A DNA stretch of 64,000 nt. Origin: Brevibacillus formosus. GTDB lineage: Bacteria; Bacillota; Bacilli; Brevibacillales; Brevibacillaceae. The position numbers were made by a program, and so were the translations under genes. The stretch is from the NCBI RefSeq assembly GCF_003013405.1, contig NZ_PXZL01000013.1, positions 597,343-661,342 of the forward strand. The letters are read 5' to 3'. The notes under the pieces are model-generated. The model was not told the origin of the DNA and did not search any database. It saw nothing but the letters and a program-made list of their open reading frames with translations. Position 1 is the first letter of the stretch, and each line of letters opens with the position of its first letter. Below, in pieces: positions 26,313-35,074 of this stretch.

Positions 26313-28056
26313 ATGCTCGTATAATGGCTTTGATACCTTGAATGAAACGATCAATTTCCTCGCGGGTATTGTACGGTGCCAGCCCCGCTCGTATCCAGCC
26401 GCCACTTTCATTGATTCCCAAACCGTTGGCGAGTGTTGTCGCATAGAAGTCCCCGTCCGCAACGAATATGCTATGCTCCTCACACAATCGCTCACATATT
26501 TCTTGGGGAGAAAACCCTTCAATTCGAAAAGCGATCGTCGGTGTTTTCGGTACATCTTCACCCGCTTGATAGATGGTGACACCCTTCATTGCGCCTAGTT
26601 CTTTTCGCAGTTTTTCTGCCAGCTGATTTTCATAAGCTTCGATCACCTCGTAACCAGAACGGATTTTGTCTGGGAAGTTATCACCGAGACCAAGCGACGC
26701 AACAAATTCGATAGCGGGTCTGATTCCTGCGATCCCTTCATGATTCTGTGTTCCGGTCTCCAGTTTATCTGGATAAGAAGAGGGGGCAGGAACCAATTTG
26801 TAAACATCGAGTGCTTCAAAAATTTCTTTGCGGATGACAGCGATTCCTACATGTGGGCCAAAAAACTTGTAGGCGGAGCAGAGGAGGATATCGGCTCCGA
26901 TCTCGTCACGATGGATAGAGAAGTGAGGGACCGCATGCACGGCGTCGACAGCAACAACGACTCCTTTTGCGCGCGCTTTTTGGGAAATGGCAGCGAGATC
27001 ATGGATCGTTCCGACAGCATTGGAAGCAAGCCCGACTGCCACAAGTCTGGTTCGGGAAGTAAGGAGGGTATCGAGTTCATCTAGTTGTAACGTAAGTGTC
27101 TCTTTATCCACCTTCAACCACCGAACGGTCATTCCGCGATCAGCGGCAACAGTCAGCCACGGGTCTACATTGGCGCGGTGATCCATCTCGGAGACGATGA
27201 TCTCATCCCCTTCCTTCCAATGTCGACCTAATGCACGCGCAATCGCAAAGGTCAGGGTGGTCATATTCGCACCGAAGGCTACCTCTAGCGGCCTCACATG
27301 GAAGAGGTCTGCTACGGCTTGCTTGGCATCTGCCAGGATGGCTTCTGTCTCCTTGCTCGTTGGAAAGGAGCCGTGTAAATTCGCTCCACCGTTCGCCATA
27401 TAGCGATAGATCGCGTCCATGGAGGATTTTACGACTTGTGAGCCGCCTGGGCCATCGAGATAAACAACTGGCTTGTCTTTGTACGTTCGTTGTAGTGCGG
27501 GGAATTGCTCCCGGACTTTTTCAATGGGGAAATGTCCGGATGCAACCTCTAATCGCCAATCATTGGAGCGCATTAAACTTCCAGGAGGGTATTCAAAGAC
27601 GCATTCTGATTGCAGAGTGAAACCAAGCTTACGGCAAATGGCATTCGAGGCAGGGTTGTCCACGGAGGGATAGGCATGAATAAACTTATGTCTTCGTTCT
27701 TGGTTGATGCGTGTGATGAGTAAGGCTAAAGCCGCAGAGGCAATTCCTTTCCCTTGAAAGGGGGGCAGGACGCTCCAACCTACTTCGTATACGTTTTCTC
27801 CTTGCCAGATGCGGTCCCAATAGCCGATGCTTCCGACAGGGGTGTTATCTGGCAGCAGTACGATGCTGAACATCTTGCTCGTAAGCTGTCCGTCCTTATT
27901 GACGTATCGTTCGTGCCGAGCAAGGAGCTGCTCCTCCGTCTCTGGGCCTCCAAGCTGCTCCATCATGGCTGGGGCATTCAAAAGACGCAGCAAGGGAAGA
28001 TCGTCATCCGCCCAGGGCTGAATGCGGACAAGCTCAGTGTTAAGTGTTGTGGACAT
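26311..28056 (-). CDS. Fusion of GNAT acetyltransferase and class V (cysteine desulfurase-like) aminotransferase
   Basis: 581 residues from ATG 28056 (AAGGAGTGAGAAC before it). Residues 1-170 are a RimJ/RimL-type GNAT domain with the acetyl-CoA loop P-F-Q-G-K-G-I-A at 99-106 and ASNAICRKLGF at 136-146. Residues 176-581 match the SufS-like aminotransferase V branch: EQFPAL, VVYLDGPGGSQV, E-M-D-H-R-A-N, the PLP-contacting DAVH at 371-374, and the Schiff-base Lys397 in CSAYKFFG. The join is smooth, with no frameshift. The active-site Cys loop typical of true cysteine desulfurases is not evident, so the reaction is uncertain. Confidence 0.85.
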   Translation of the reverse strand: MSTTLNTELVRIQPWADDDLPLLRLLNAPAMMEQLGGPETEEQLLARHERYVNKDGQLTSKMFSIVLLPDNTPVGSIGYWDRIWQGENVYEVGWSVLPPFQGKGIASAALALLITRINQERRHKFIHAYPSVDNPASNAICRKLGFTLQSECVFEYPPGSLMRSNDWRLEVASGHFPIEKVREQFPALQRTYKDKPVVYLDGPGGSQVVKSSMDAIYRYMANGGANLHGSFPTSKETEAILADAKQAVADLFHVRPLEVAFGANMTTLTFAIARALGRHWKEGDEIIVSEMDHRANVDPWLTVAADRGMTVRWLKVDKETLTLQLDELDTLLTSRTRLVAVGLASNAVGTIHDLAAISQKARAKGVVVAVDAVHAVPHFSIHRDEIGADILLCSAYKFFGPHVGIAVIRKEIFEALDVYKLVPAPSSYPDKLETGTQNHEGIAGIRPAIEFVASLGLGDNFPDKIRSGYEVIEAYENQLAEKLRKELGAMKGVTIYQAGEDVPKTPTIAFRIEGFSPQEICERLCEEHSIFVADGDFYATTLANGLGINESGGWIRAGLAPYNTREEIDRFIQGIKAIIRA

Positions 28057-28179
28057 GTTCTCACTCCTTACCAACTGGATTTCCGTGGTGTCCATCCTCA
28101 TTCGTTATCTCTCATTATTCGGAAAAGATTCCAATTAATCAATCTTCCATTCGTTCTAAGAAAAAGGGATGGAAAATCA

Positions 28180-28188
28180 TGCTATAAT
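28180..28188 (+). promoter_or_regulatory. Extended -10 promoter before the second GNAT gene
   Basis: TGCTATAAT (TGn extended -10 plus perfect TATAAT). No good -35 at 17 bases. About 115 bases of leader precede the start codon. Confidence 0.5.
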
Positions 28189-28304
28189 GGTGGTGCCCGA
28201 GTGATTCTTCCTATCGGAGTATTGAAAGAGTAGCTGAGGTGTAGGAATAGACCCTTTCTGAAAAAAACACCGACAATAAAGAAAAGAGGAAGGGGTACCT
28301 ATCC

Positions 28305-28817
28305 GTGAATGAAAAAAGTATTCATACACAACGGCTTATATTGATTCCATTTACACATAGAATAGCGACGAATATTTTGCAAGAAGATTACGAAGAGTTA
28401 TTGGATATGGGGCTTACATTAGGCGAAGGCTGGCCTGATGAGGATGCGATTGAAACGATACCCAAAATCATCAAAGCACTCGAACTCACAGGGGAACCGA
28501 CAGGATTTGAATCGTGGATGATTATTACAAAGGCTGGCAGGAAGATCATCGGGGATGCAGGGTTCAAAGGAGTACCGAATGCGGAGGGAGAAGTAGACAT
28601 CGGCTATGGAATTATTGAAGCCGAGCGAAAAAAAGGCTACGCGTACGAGGCGGCTGAAGGCTTAGCGAATTGGGCATTGTTGCAGCCAGATGTGAAAAAG
28701 ATTACGGCGAAGTGCTTGCTAGATAACATAGATTCGGCAAAATTATTAGTCAAAATGAACTTTACCGAAATAAAGAGGGACGACACAATGATTTACTGGT
28801 CTAGGCAGAAGGAATAG
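28305..28817 (+). CDS. GNAT family N-acetyltransferase
   Basis: 170 residues, RimJ/RimL type. It opens with HTQRLILIPFTHRIATNIL, the usual first strand and helix, and has the acetyl-CoA loop region GYGIIEAERKKGYAYEAAEG and the C-terminal DNIDSAKLLVKMNFTEIKR. Translation begins at GTG 28305, preceded by GAGGAAGGGG. The substrate is unknown. Ends before a bidirectional terminator shared with the convergent secreted-protein gene. Confidence 0.85.
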   Translation: MNEKSIHTQRLILIPFTHRIATNILQEDYEELLDMGLTLGEGWPDEDAIETIPKIIKALELTGEPTGFESWMIITKAGRKIIGDAGFKGVPNAEGEVDIGYGIIEAERKKGYAYEAAEGLANWALLQPDVKKITAKCLLDNIDSAKLLVKMNFTEIKRDDTMIYWSRQKE

Positions 28818-28845
28818 CACGGAAGAACAGCAGCAGGGTTTCACA

Positions 28846-28882
28846 CGAAAAAAGGACGCACACATGGCGGTCCTTTTTTTCG
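28846..28882. terminator. Bidirectional intrinsic terminator
   Basis: CGAAAAAAGGAC (28846-28857) pairs with GTCCTTTTTTTCG (28870-28882). T-runs exist on both strands, so it serves both convergent genes. Confidence 0.85.
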
Positions 28883-28891
28883 TGGAGAACA

Positions 28892-29716
28892 TCAGTTACT
28901 GGAATTTTCTATGGGAACGTTGTAGGTATGCTTCGTGCCATCGTTATACGTAACCTCGAGTACACCTGATTGAAGGGACGGGCCTTTTGCTTTTACTTTT
29001 TTCTTCGTGGAGAACTCTCCTGACTTCGAGTCGATTCGCAACGTAATGACCGTATTAAAGACCTGAATCGTTACGCGTTTGATATCGTTATTGGAGGCTT
29101 TCCCTGTCACTTTGAGTTCGTAATACGATTTAGGGAGTACACTTGATTCAGCCTGGAGCTCGATCTCATCTGGATTGAGGGATAGCCCTGGAAGAAGTTT
29201 CGTCTGCATCTTTACGAATTCCTCTTTACGTTCATCTTCGGGTCCAACGAGGATGCGTACGGAAGAATTCAATTCAAAAGAGTCTGGCGTAAGACCATCC
29301 GGCAGTTCGTCTGTTCGGAAATATTCATCTTGCTCGATAGTTCTCCCGGGCTTTAAGGTTTTTTCCTGGATGACCGTGGGACATGCAGGTTCACTTTCAG
29401 GGTAAGGAAGCTCCCAAGAGTCTCCAGAGGCATACGCTTCTAGTCGTGTTGTTACACCATAGCAATGACCAGTCGTGTATGTGATTGGTTTCCGCGAAAT
29501 ATTGGTGACAATCGTATTTACGTGGTACGTTGGTGAATCATATTTTGGATTGTCGATTTCGGTAACGGTCACTTGAAACCGAAGTCCTTCTTTCTTGAAT
29601 GGTTTGTCAATGAAAAACATGCCGGTTGCTTTTGGTTGCGCAGCGTTTACATTCACGGCGCCAGCCGTTATAACCAGTAGAAAACATACGAGTGAATGGA
29701 CAATCTTGCGAAACAC
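28892..29716 (-). CDS. Secreted protein of unknown function
   Basis: 274 residues when started at GTG 29716, which has GAGGAGGT seven bases upstream; the open frame continues to 29839 but has no ribosome site there. The N-terminus is a signal peptide (RKIVHSLVCFLLVITAGA with a likely cleavage after NVNAA). The mature part is beta-rich: RFQVTVTEIDNPKYDSPTYH and NTIVTNISRKPITY resemble immunoglobulin-like or BsuPI-type extracellular domains with two Cys that could form a disulfide. The C-terminal domain repeats a strand pattern (ITLRIDSKSGEFSTKKKVKA). Function unknown. Confidence 0.75.
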   Translation of the reverse strand: MFRKIVHSLVCFLLVITAGAVNVNAAQPKATGMFFIDKPFKKEGLRFQVTVTEIDNPKYDSPTYHVNTIVTNISRKPITYTTGHCYGVTTRLEAYASGDSWELPYPESEPACPTVIQEKTLKPGRTIEQDEYFRTDELPDGLTPDSFELNSSVRILVGPEDERKEEFVKMQTKLLPGLSLNPDEIELQAESSVLPKSYYELKVTGKASNNDIKRVTIQVFNTVITLRIDSKSGEFSTKKKVKAKGPSLQSGVLEVTYNDGTKHTYNVPIENSSN

Positions 29717-29903
29717 ACAGTTCACCTCCTCACGATTCATTTTTAAAAAATGTGCATGGAGGCACCTTTTTAATATTCCATATATTCCCTCCCTTTGCAA
29801 TGTTTTTTGTTCAGAAATATTTAAAATGAAAATTTTCAAAGGAAAGGTAACCCAAGACTTCCTTCTTTCGTATTGAAATAAAGGAAAAGATGATCGCTTT
29901 TCA

Positions 29904-29932
29904 TTGAACTATGCAACGCGTGTCTCTATACT
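29904..29932 (+). promoter_or_regulatory. Sigma-A-type promoter of the DedA gene
   Basis: TTGAAC (29904-29909), 17 bases, TATACT (29927-29932), about 38 bases before the start codon. Confidence 0.7.
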
Positions 29933-29970
29933 GGAGAGATAAGCATTGGTAAATAATTGTGAGGGATAGC

Positions 29971-30582
29971 ATGCAGAACTGGATGACCCAAATTATTGAA
30001 CAATATAGTTACTTCGGTATCTTACTGATGATGGCACTGGAAAACATCTTTCCACCCATACCTTCTGAGGTGATCTTGACGTTCGGTGGATTTATGACAA
30101 CGCAATCATCCTTAACGGTTTTTGGCGTAATCATGTCAGCTACAATCGGTTCGGTAATCGGGGCAATCATTCTCTATGGAATCGGTTATTACCTAGACGT
30201 CAAAAAAATAGAGAAGATCGTAGCGAGATGGGGGCATATTCTGCGGATTAAACCGGCAGATATCCATAAAGCGAATGAATGGTTCGACCGATACGGATAC
30301 TGGACGATCTTTTTTTGCCGTATGGTCCCATTAATCAGAAGCCTGATTTCCATTCCAGCAGGTATGACCAAAATGAATTTCCCGCTGTTTTTGTTGTTTA
30401 CAACACTTGGTACGTTTATTTGGAACATCGTCCTCGTGATGGCTGGTCACTTATTGGGGGAATCGTGGGAAGACATTCTGTACTACTTCGATCTCTATTC
30501 CAATGTCGTTTATGTTGTACTCGCATTTGCGGGGGTAGCGTTCCTCATTTTTTTCCTCCGCAACCGAAAAGCGGATGCCTAA
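29971..30582 (+). CDS. DedA-family (VTT/SNARE-associated) membrane protein
   Basis: 203 residues from ATG 29971, with GAGGGA upstream. Family marks are ENIFPPIPSEVILTFGGFM at the start and the re-entrant-loop motif F-x-x-R-x-x-P (FFCRMVPLIRSLISIPAGM). Also G-x-x-x-W-N (GTFIWNIVLVMAGHLLGESW). Five to six hydrophobic segments. DedA proteins are linked to membrane energetics and undecaprenyl-phosphate or phospholipid translocation. Single-gene unit with its own promoter and terminator. Confidence 0.92.
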   Translation: MQNWMTQIIEQYSYFGILLMMALENIFPPIPSEVILTFGGFMTTQSSLTVFGVIMSATIGSVIGAIILYGIGYYLDVKKIEKIVARWGHILRIKPADIHKANEWFDRYGYWTIFFCRMVPLIRSLISIPAGMTKMNFPLFLLFTTLGTFIWNIVLVMAGHLLGESWEDILYYFDLYSNVVYVVLAFAGVAFLIFFLRNRKADA

Positions 30583-30589
30583 AACCTTC

Positions 30590-30623
30590 AAACCATCTTT
30601 CTTTCAAGGGAAGGTGGTTTTTC
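30590..30623 (+). terminator. Terminator after the DedA gene
   Basis: AAACCATCTTT (30590-30600) pairs imperfectly with AAGGTGGTTT (30611-30620), with a short T-run. Confidence 0.6.
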
Positions 30624-30766
30624 CATTTGGAACCTAAAGGTAAACATATTATAAAAAGTCGTAATTTTCTTGCAAATACAAGATGCCAAAATTGAGCTAA
30701 GGTGTAGGGAGGGGGAGTAGGTGTTATGGGCACCGCCCTTATATTTGAGGCTGGGGGAGATGCATC

Positions 30767-32251
30767 TTGATCGATTTGTTACTTGTAAACGGGGTAGTCA
30801 TTACCATGGACAAAGACCGTCGGGTATTACAGGACGGGGCAGTCGCCATTGATAAAGGAAGAATTTTGGAGGTAGGCGACACTCCGCTTCTAAAAGACAA
30901 GTATCCCGCGCAAAAGGTAGTTGACTGCGCGCATCATTGTATATTGCCAGGCTTCGTTGACGCACATGGTCATGGCGGACATTCGTTATTCAAAACGATT
31001 GCGACGGACAATATCAACGACTGGATGCCAATCATGACCAACACTTATAAACACTACGTGACAGACGATTTCTGGTACTACGAGGGAAAGCTGTCAGCGT
31101 TGGAGCGGCTAAAGGCTGGAATTACGACAGGGGTTAGCGTACTAGGCTCGATGCCACGCTCAGATGATCCGATCTTTGCTTTGAATCACGCCAAAGCGTA
31201 CAACGAGGTTGGCGTTCGTGAAATCGTAGCGACAGGTCCATGCAACCCACCGTGGCCGCATCCCTTCAGCCGCTGGGTCGATGGACAAAAAGTAACGAAG
31301 GAAGTCACGTATGAGCAGGTTCTCGCTGGAGCAGAAGCAGTGATCGAAGCACTAAATCACGCGAATCACGATAAAACCAGAGCTTATATAACTCCATTTG
31401 TCATCGTGACCTCTGTCAATCCGTCCTATCCGACGCCAGCTGACCAATTGTTTGGCCTAACGGATTTCGACCGTTACCAAGCCCGGAAAATCAGGGAGAT
31501 TGCGAAAAAGTACGACACGCGCATCCATTCCGATGCTTTTGGAGGCATGATTCACCTCGCGATTCAAGACAAAGAGTACGCGCTGCTCGGCCCAGACGTA
31601 CACTTGCAGCATTGTCGGGGAATTTCTTTTGACGAGGCGAAAATTTTGGCCGAAACAGGAACGAATGTGAGTGCTTCTCCTGGTTTTGGTCAAATTAATG
31701 CACGCACCCCGATTACGGAATTGCTGGAGATGGGAGCGACTGTTGCGATCACCACAGACGGCACCTCGCCGATGACTCCTTTTGACATGTTCCAGGCTAT
31801 GCGCAGAATGCAACTGCTGCAACAAGCGGCGCTGCGTGACTATTATTACCTCCCGCCGGGCAAGCTGCTGGAAATGGTCACGATTGATGCGGCACGCTGT
31901 GTCGGCTGGGATGACGAGCTGGGGTCGCTTGAGGCTGGTAAAAAAGCGGACGTCATTACTGTAAATATGCATCAGGCCCACTTGAATCCGGAGAACATGC
32001 ATGTCCATCGTGTCGTCTATCAGGCAGTCGGCGGAGATGTGAACCATGTCATTGTCGATGGGGAACTAATTATGGACGAGCGTCGTGTGTTGACTGTGGA
32101 TGAAAAGCAAATCCTCAAAGAAGCGAATGAAGAGGCGAATCGCACGATCGAGCGGGCAGGTCTGGAAACCTACATGCAGCCAAGCAAGTATTTCTGGGGG
32201 CATGCGCGAGCTTATTTGGATGAGAGAAGATTTGATCCGACGAAGTTGTAG
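30767..32251 (+). CDS. Amidohydrolase-superfamily metal-dependent hydrolase
   Basis: 494 residues. Translation begins at TTG 30767, with GGGGGAG eight bases upstream. TrzA/AtzA-like plan: a small beta-sandwich made from both ends and a metal barrel. Metal ligands visible are H-x-H in GFVDAHGHGGHS, His in RIHSDAFGG, His in LQHCRGIS and Asp in ITTDGTSP. The composite domain closes with SLEAGKKADVITVN and VIVDGELIMDERRV. It is probably a deaminase or amide/ring hydrolase on an N-heterocycle. The ABC importer and tryptophan dioxygenase that follow on the same strand hint at uptake and catabolism of a small nitrogen compound, but a terminator separates them. Substrate not assignable. Confidence 0.8.
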   Translation: MIDLLLVNGVVITMDKDRRVLQDGAVAIDKGRILEVGDTPLLKDKYPAQKVVDCAHHCILPGFVDAHGHGGHSLFKTIATDNINDWMPIMTNTYKHYVTDDFWYYEGKLSALERLKAGITTGVSVLGSMPRSDDPIFALNHAKAYNEVGVREIVATGPCNPPWPHPFSRWVDGQKVTKEVTYEQVLAGAEAVIEALNHANHDKTRAYITPFVIVTSVNPSYPTPADQLFGLTDFDRYQARKIREIAKKYDTRIHSDAFGGMIHLAIQDKEYALLGPDVHLQHCRGISFDEAKILAETGTNVSASPGFGQINARTPITELLEMGATVAITTDGTSPMTPFDMFQAMRRMQLLQQAALRDYYYLPPGKLLEMVTIDAARCVGWDDELGSLEAGKKADVITVNMHQAHLNPENMHVHRVVYQAVGGDVNHVIVDGELIMDERRVLTVDEKQILKEANEEANRTIERAGLETYMQPSKYFWGHARAYLDERRFDPTKL

Positions 32252-32320
32252 GGGAAAAAAGTAGTAAAGTAGGTGAGGTGTTATGCTGCACATAAAACTT
32301 GGATAGTGCATTGAATAGGA

Positions 32321-32349
32321 GAAGGTGCCCGCCGCCTTCCCTTTTTTAT
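32321..32349 (+). terminator. Intrinsic terminator after the amidohydrolase
   Basis: GAAGGTG (32321-32327), loop CCCGC, CGCCTTC (32333-32339), then a run of T. Confidence 0.75.
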
Positions 32350-32359
32350 TGGATTATAG

Positions 32360-32388
32360 TTGACAAAAACGATAGGATTAATCATTAT
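32360..32388 (+). promoter_or_regulatory. Promoter of the ABC importer operon
   Basis: TTGACA (32360-32365), 17 bases, CATTAT (32383-32388). About 47 bases before the ATPase start. Confidence 0.7.
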
Positions 32389-32435
32389 TTATTTCATAAT
32401 CCCCATCGACAAAGTTGGAATAAAGAGGTGCAGCC

Positions 32436-33278
32436 ATGTATCTGACTATTGATAATGTTACGAAACATTTTGTGAATGAGCAGAAACAAAAAGTAAAGGT
32501 GCTGGATGATATCAATCTTGAAGTGGAAAAGGGCAGCTTCGTTTCCATTGTCGGCCCCTCTGGCTGTGGAAAATCGACGCTGCTCTACTTGATAGCGGGA
32601 TTGGATCAACCTGATAGCGGTGACATACACGTTGCTGGCAACAAAGTGAATAAGCCCGGGCCCGACAGAGTTGTCGTTTTTCAAGAAGCAGGATTATTTC
32701 CATGGCTGACCGTTTTGGAAAATGTTACATACGGGCTCAAGTTGAAGAAAATGTCTACAGCGAAAGCCAACGAAAAGGCCCTGGAAGTGCTCAAAATGGT
32801 CCATTTAAGCAAGTATGTTCATTCCTATCCCCATCAGCTCTCAGGCGGGATGAAGCAACGTGTAGCCATAGCTCGGGCACTTGTCATGGAACCCGACATT
32901 TTGCTGATGGATGAACCTTTCTCGGCGCTGGATGAACAGACGCGGATGGTTCTTCATAAGGAGTTGCTTGAGATTTGGCGGACGACCAAGGTCACGATTT
33001 TTTTCGTCACCCATAATATCCGGGAGGCTGTTCAGCTTGCGGAGAGGATCGTCGTTTTTGCCACACGCCCCGGAAAAATCAAGGAAATCATTGCGGTTCC
33101 TGCTATGCGCGATGGAGTCATGCCGGACAGTGTGACAGTAAACACAGAGCAGAAGGTGCTGTCGATCCTGCAAGAAGAGATAGAAAAGGTGCTGAAGGAG
33201 GAAATGGGCAATGACTACAGCTTTAAGACGGGTCATCTTCATCGCTATGATAGCGGGGATCTGGGAAGTCACATCTAA
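32436..33278 (+). CDS. ABC transporter ATP-binding protein (NrtD/SsuB/TauB type)
   Basis: 280 residues. Walker A GPSGCGKST, Q-loop VVFQEAGLFPWLTVLENV, signature LSGGMKQR, Walker B ILLMDEPFSALD and H-loop FFVTHNIREAVQLAERI. It is of the nitrate/sulfonate/taurine class that partners NMT1-type binding proteins. Its last 68 bases overlap the permease gene, which has its own AAGGAGG inside this frame. The C-terminal extension past residue 245 is longer than the core family. Confidence 0.9.
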   Translation: MYLTIDNVTKHFVNEQKQKVKVLDDINLEVEKGSFVSIVGPSGCGKSTLLYLIAGLDQPDSGDIHVAGNKVNKPGPDRVVVFQEAGLFPWLTVLENVTYGLKLKKMSTAKANEKALEVLKMVHLSKYVHSYPHQLSGGMKQRVAIARALVMEPDILLMDEPFSALDEQTRMVLHKELLEIWRTTKVTIFFVTHNIREAVQLAERIVVFATRPGKIKEIIAVPAMRDGVMPDSVTVNTEQKVLSILQEEIEKVLKEEMGNDYSFKTGHLHRYDSGDLGSHI

Positions 33279-33966
33279 ATTATCTGGACTGCCATCGTTC
33301 ATGTTTCCCAGCTTGACCCAGGTTTTCGAAACACTCGTAAATGGCTTGATAAGCGGGCAAATTACCGCCGCGATTGGAAAAAGCATGGGACGAATCCTGT
33401 TGGGCTTTCTCATTGCCATTATCGTCGGTCTGATATTGGGCTACTTCATTTGGAGATACAAACTCGTAGAAGATACGCTCGGCTTTGTCGTGACGGCGCT
33501 TCAATCCATCCCGAGCATTGTCTGGTTCCCGCTTGCCATTATCTGGTTTGGCTTAAATGACTTTTCCATTCTGTTCATCGTGACGATCGGGGCGACCTGG
33601 ACGATGACGGTAAACGCGACCAGCGGTTTCAAAAATGTCCCGCCGCTATATCAGCGGGTAGCCAGGACTTACGGTTCGACTGGCTTTCACTTTGTACGAA
33701 CGGTGATTCTTCCTGCATCCGTACCGCAAATCATCTCTGGGCTTCGAATTGCTTGGGCATTTTCCTGGCGGGCACTCATGGCTGGTGAGCTGCTCGGGGG
33801 TGGCGGTGGTCTCGGTCAATTGCTCGAGATGGGACGTTCACTTGGACAAATGGATTTGGTGATATCTGTCATGATCATTATTGCGATCATCGGTACCATC
33901 GTCGACAATGTTGTCTTTTCACGGATCGAACGCAACGTTCAGATGAAGTGGGGAGTTCATTCATAA
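33211..33966 (+). CDS. ABC transporter permease (SsuC/ThiX type)
   Basis: 251 residues, six membrane segments, BPD_transp_1 domain. Visible marks: ALQSIPSIVWFPLAIIWFGL, the cytoplasmic loop VARTYGSTGFHFVRTVILPA and the conserved GLRIAWAFSWRALMAGELLG. ATG 33211 follows AAGGAGG and lies within the end of the ATPase gene, so the two are translationally coupled. Substrate set by the binding protein downstream. Confidence 0.9.
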   Translation: MTTALRRVIFIAMIAGIWEVTSKLSGLPSFMFPSLTQVFETLVNGLISGQITAAIGKSMGRILLGFLIAIIVGLILGYFIWRYKLVEDTLGFVVTALQSIPSIVWFPLAIIWFGLNDFSILFIVTIGATWTMTVNATSGFKNVPPLYQRVARTYGSTGFHFVRTVILPASVPQIISGLRIAWAFSWRALMAGELLGGGGGLGQLLEMGRSLGQMDLVISVMIIIAIIGTIVDNVVFSRIERNVQMKWGVHS

Positions 33967-33994
33967 AACGACAAATAGCGAAGGAGTGTGTCAC

Positions 33995-34990
33995 ATGCTT
34001 AAAAAATTGTTCAGTACCGTTGTCGCATCCCTATTATTGATGGGGGTTGCGAGCGGGTGCTCTACAGGCGGAGCAGGGTCCTCTGAGAAGGAAATAAAGA
34101 TCGGATATTTCCCAAATCTGACCCACAGCGCAACGATCATTGCACTGGAAAAAGGCTATTTTAAGGAAGCCTTCGGTGCTGATATGAAGATTCAAACAAA
34201 AACGGTCACCAATGGCGGATTGTTTATGGAAGCGATGGCTACCAAAGCAATTGATGTAGGGACAGTCGGACCAGGACCACTGTTGAACTTTTATGTCAAG
34301 CATCCCGGATATCGCTTGATTTCAGGTGCGGTCAATGGCGGAGCAGTCCTCGTCATGAATGGTTCAACCACTATTACGGAACTAAAAGATGTAAAAGGCA
34401 AAAAAATCGCGATTCCGGTAATCGGCAGCACACAGGATGTCATGCTAAGAAAAGCACTGAATGAGGTTGGACTGAAACCGACGACGAATGGTGGCGATGT
34501 GGAACTGTATGCGGCGGCTCCGGCAGATACGGCAGCATTATTTGTACAAAAATCCGTTGACGGTGCTGCAACGCAGGAGCCGTGGGGATATGTACTGGAA
34601 AATCAGGCGGGAGGAAAATTGCTTTTGGACTGGGATCAATTCGCTTGGGGGAAAGAATCAACCAATACCGTGGTAGCAGCCAGCGATGAATTTTTGAAAC
34701 GAGAAGGATTGGCAACCGCCTACCTGCAAGCACATAAAAAGGCAGTCAAATTCATTCAGGAAAATCCCGAAGAAAGCCAAGACCTGATCATCAAGCATTT
34801 GAAAAGTCTGACTGGCAAAGAGCTGAGCAAAAAAGAAGTGCAGGCAGCTTTTTCCCGTTTGGAAGTAACAACGGCGGTCAATGAAAAAGTTATTCAGGAA
34901 ATGGCAGATATTAGCCAGGAAGCCGGCTATATTTCCAGTAATAAAATCGATGGCTTGATCGATTTGAAATACTTAGAAGCAGCGAAATAA
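33995..34990 (+). CDS. NMT1/SsuA-type substrate-binding lipoprotein
   Basis: 331 residues from ATG 33995 (AAGGAGTG upstream; frame opens at GTG 33986). Lipoprotein signal ending in A-S-G-C. The mature protein has the typical opening IKIGYFPNLTHSATIIALEK, as in nitrate/sulfonate/bicarbonate and thiamine-precursor binders, and TATKAIDVGTVGPGP-like ligand loop (GTVGPGPLLNFYV). The ligand is not determinable. Gene order ATPase-permease-binder is unusual but common in this class. No TPP, purine or cobalamin riboswitch is seen upstream of the operon. Confidence 0.87.
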   Translation: MLKKLFSTVVASLLLMGVASGCSTGGAGSSEKEIKIGYFPNLTHSATIIALEKGYFKEAFGADMKIQTKTVTNGGLFMEAMATKAIDVGTVGPGPLLNFYVKHPGYRLISGAVNGGAVLVMNGSTTITELKDVKGKKIAIPVIGSTQDVMLRKALNEVGLKPTTNGGDVELYAAAPADTAALFVQKSVDGAATQEPWGYVLENQAGGKLLLDWDQFAWGKESTNTVVAASDEFLKREGLATAYLQAHKKAVKFIQENPEESQDLIIKHLKSLTGKELSKKEVQAAFSRLEVTTAVNEKVIQEMADISQEAGYISSNKIDGLIDLKYLEAAK

Positions 34991-35047
34991 TATCGGGCGA
35001 GAAGGAGGGAGATTCAGCAGGAGGAATGAGGGGTTGAAAGGAATTAG

Positions 35048-35074
35048 ATGGGAAAGGAGGTCATGCCGCGATGA
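35048..35074 (+). CDS. Possible 8-residue leader peptide overlapping kynA
   Basis: ATG 35048, preceded by GAAAGGAATT, encodes MGKEVMPR. Its stop TGA (35072-35074) overlaps the kynA ATG (35071-35073). The kynA ribosome site GGAAAGGAGG lies inside this frame. It would couple kynA translation to the short frame. Suggestive only. Confidence 0.3.
   Translation: MGKEVMPR

Noticed and set aside
30583..30766. Possible TPP or purine riboswitch before the amidohydrolase
   Set aside because: The conserved TPP core (CTGAGA and the ACCTGATCTGGATAATGCC-like part) is absent, and no purine-aptamer junction is seen.
32371..32388. Possible Fur box in the ABC importer promoter (TTAATCATTATT)
   Set aside because: Only about 9 of 14 positions of the 7-1-7 motif fit; it is better explained as promoter spacer and -10 sequence.
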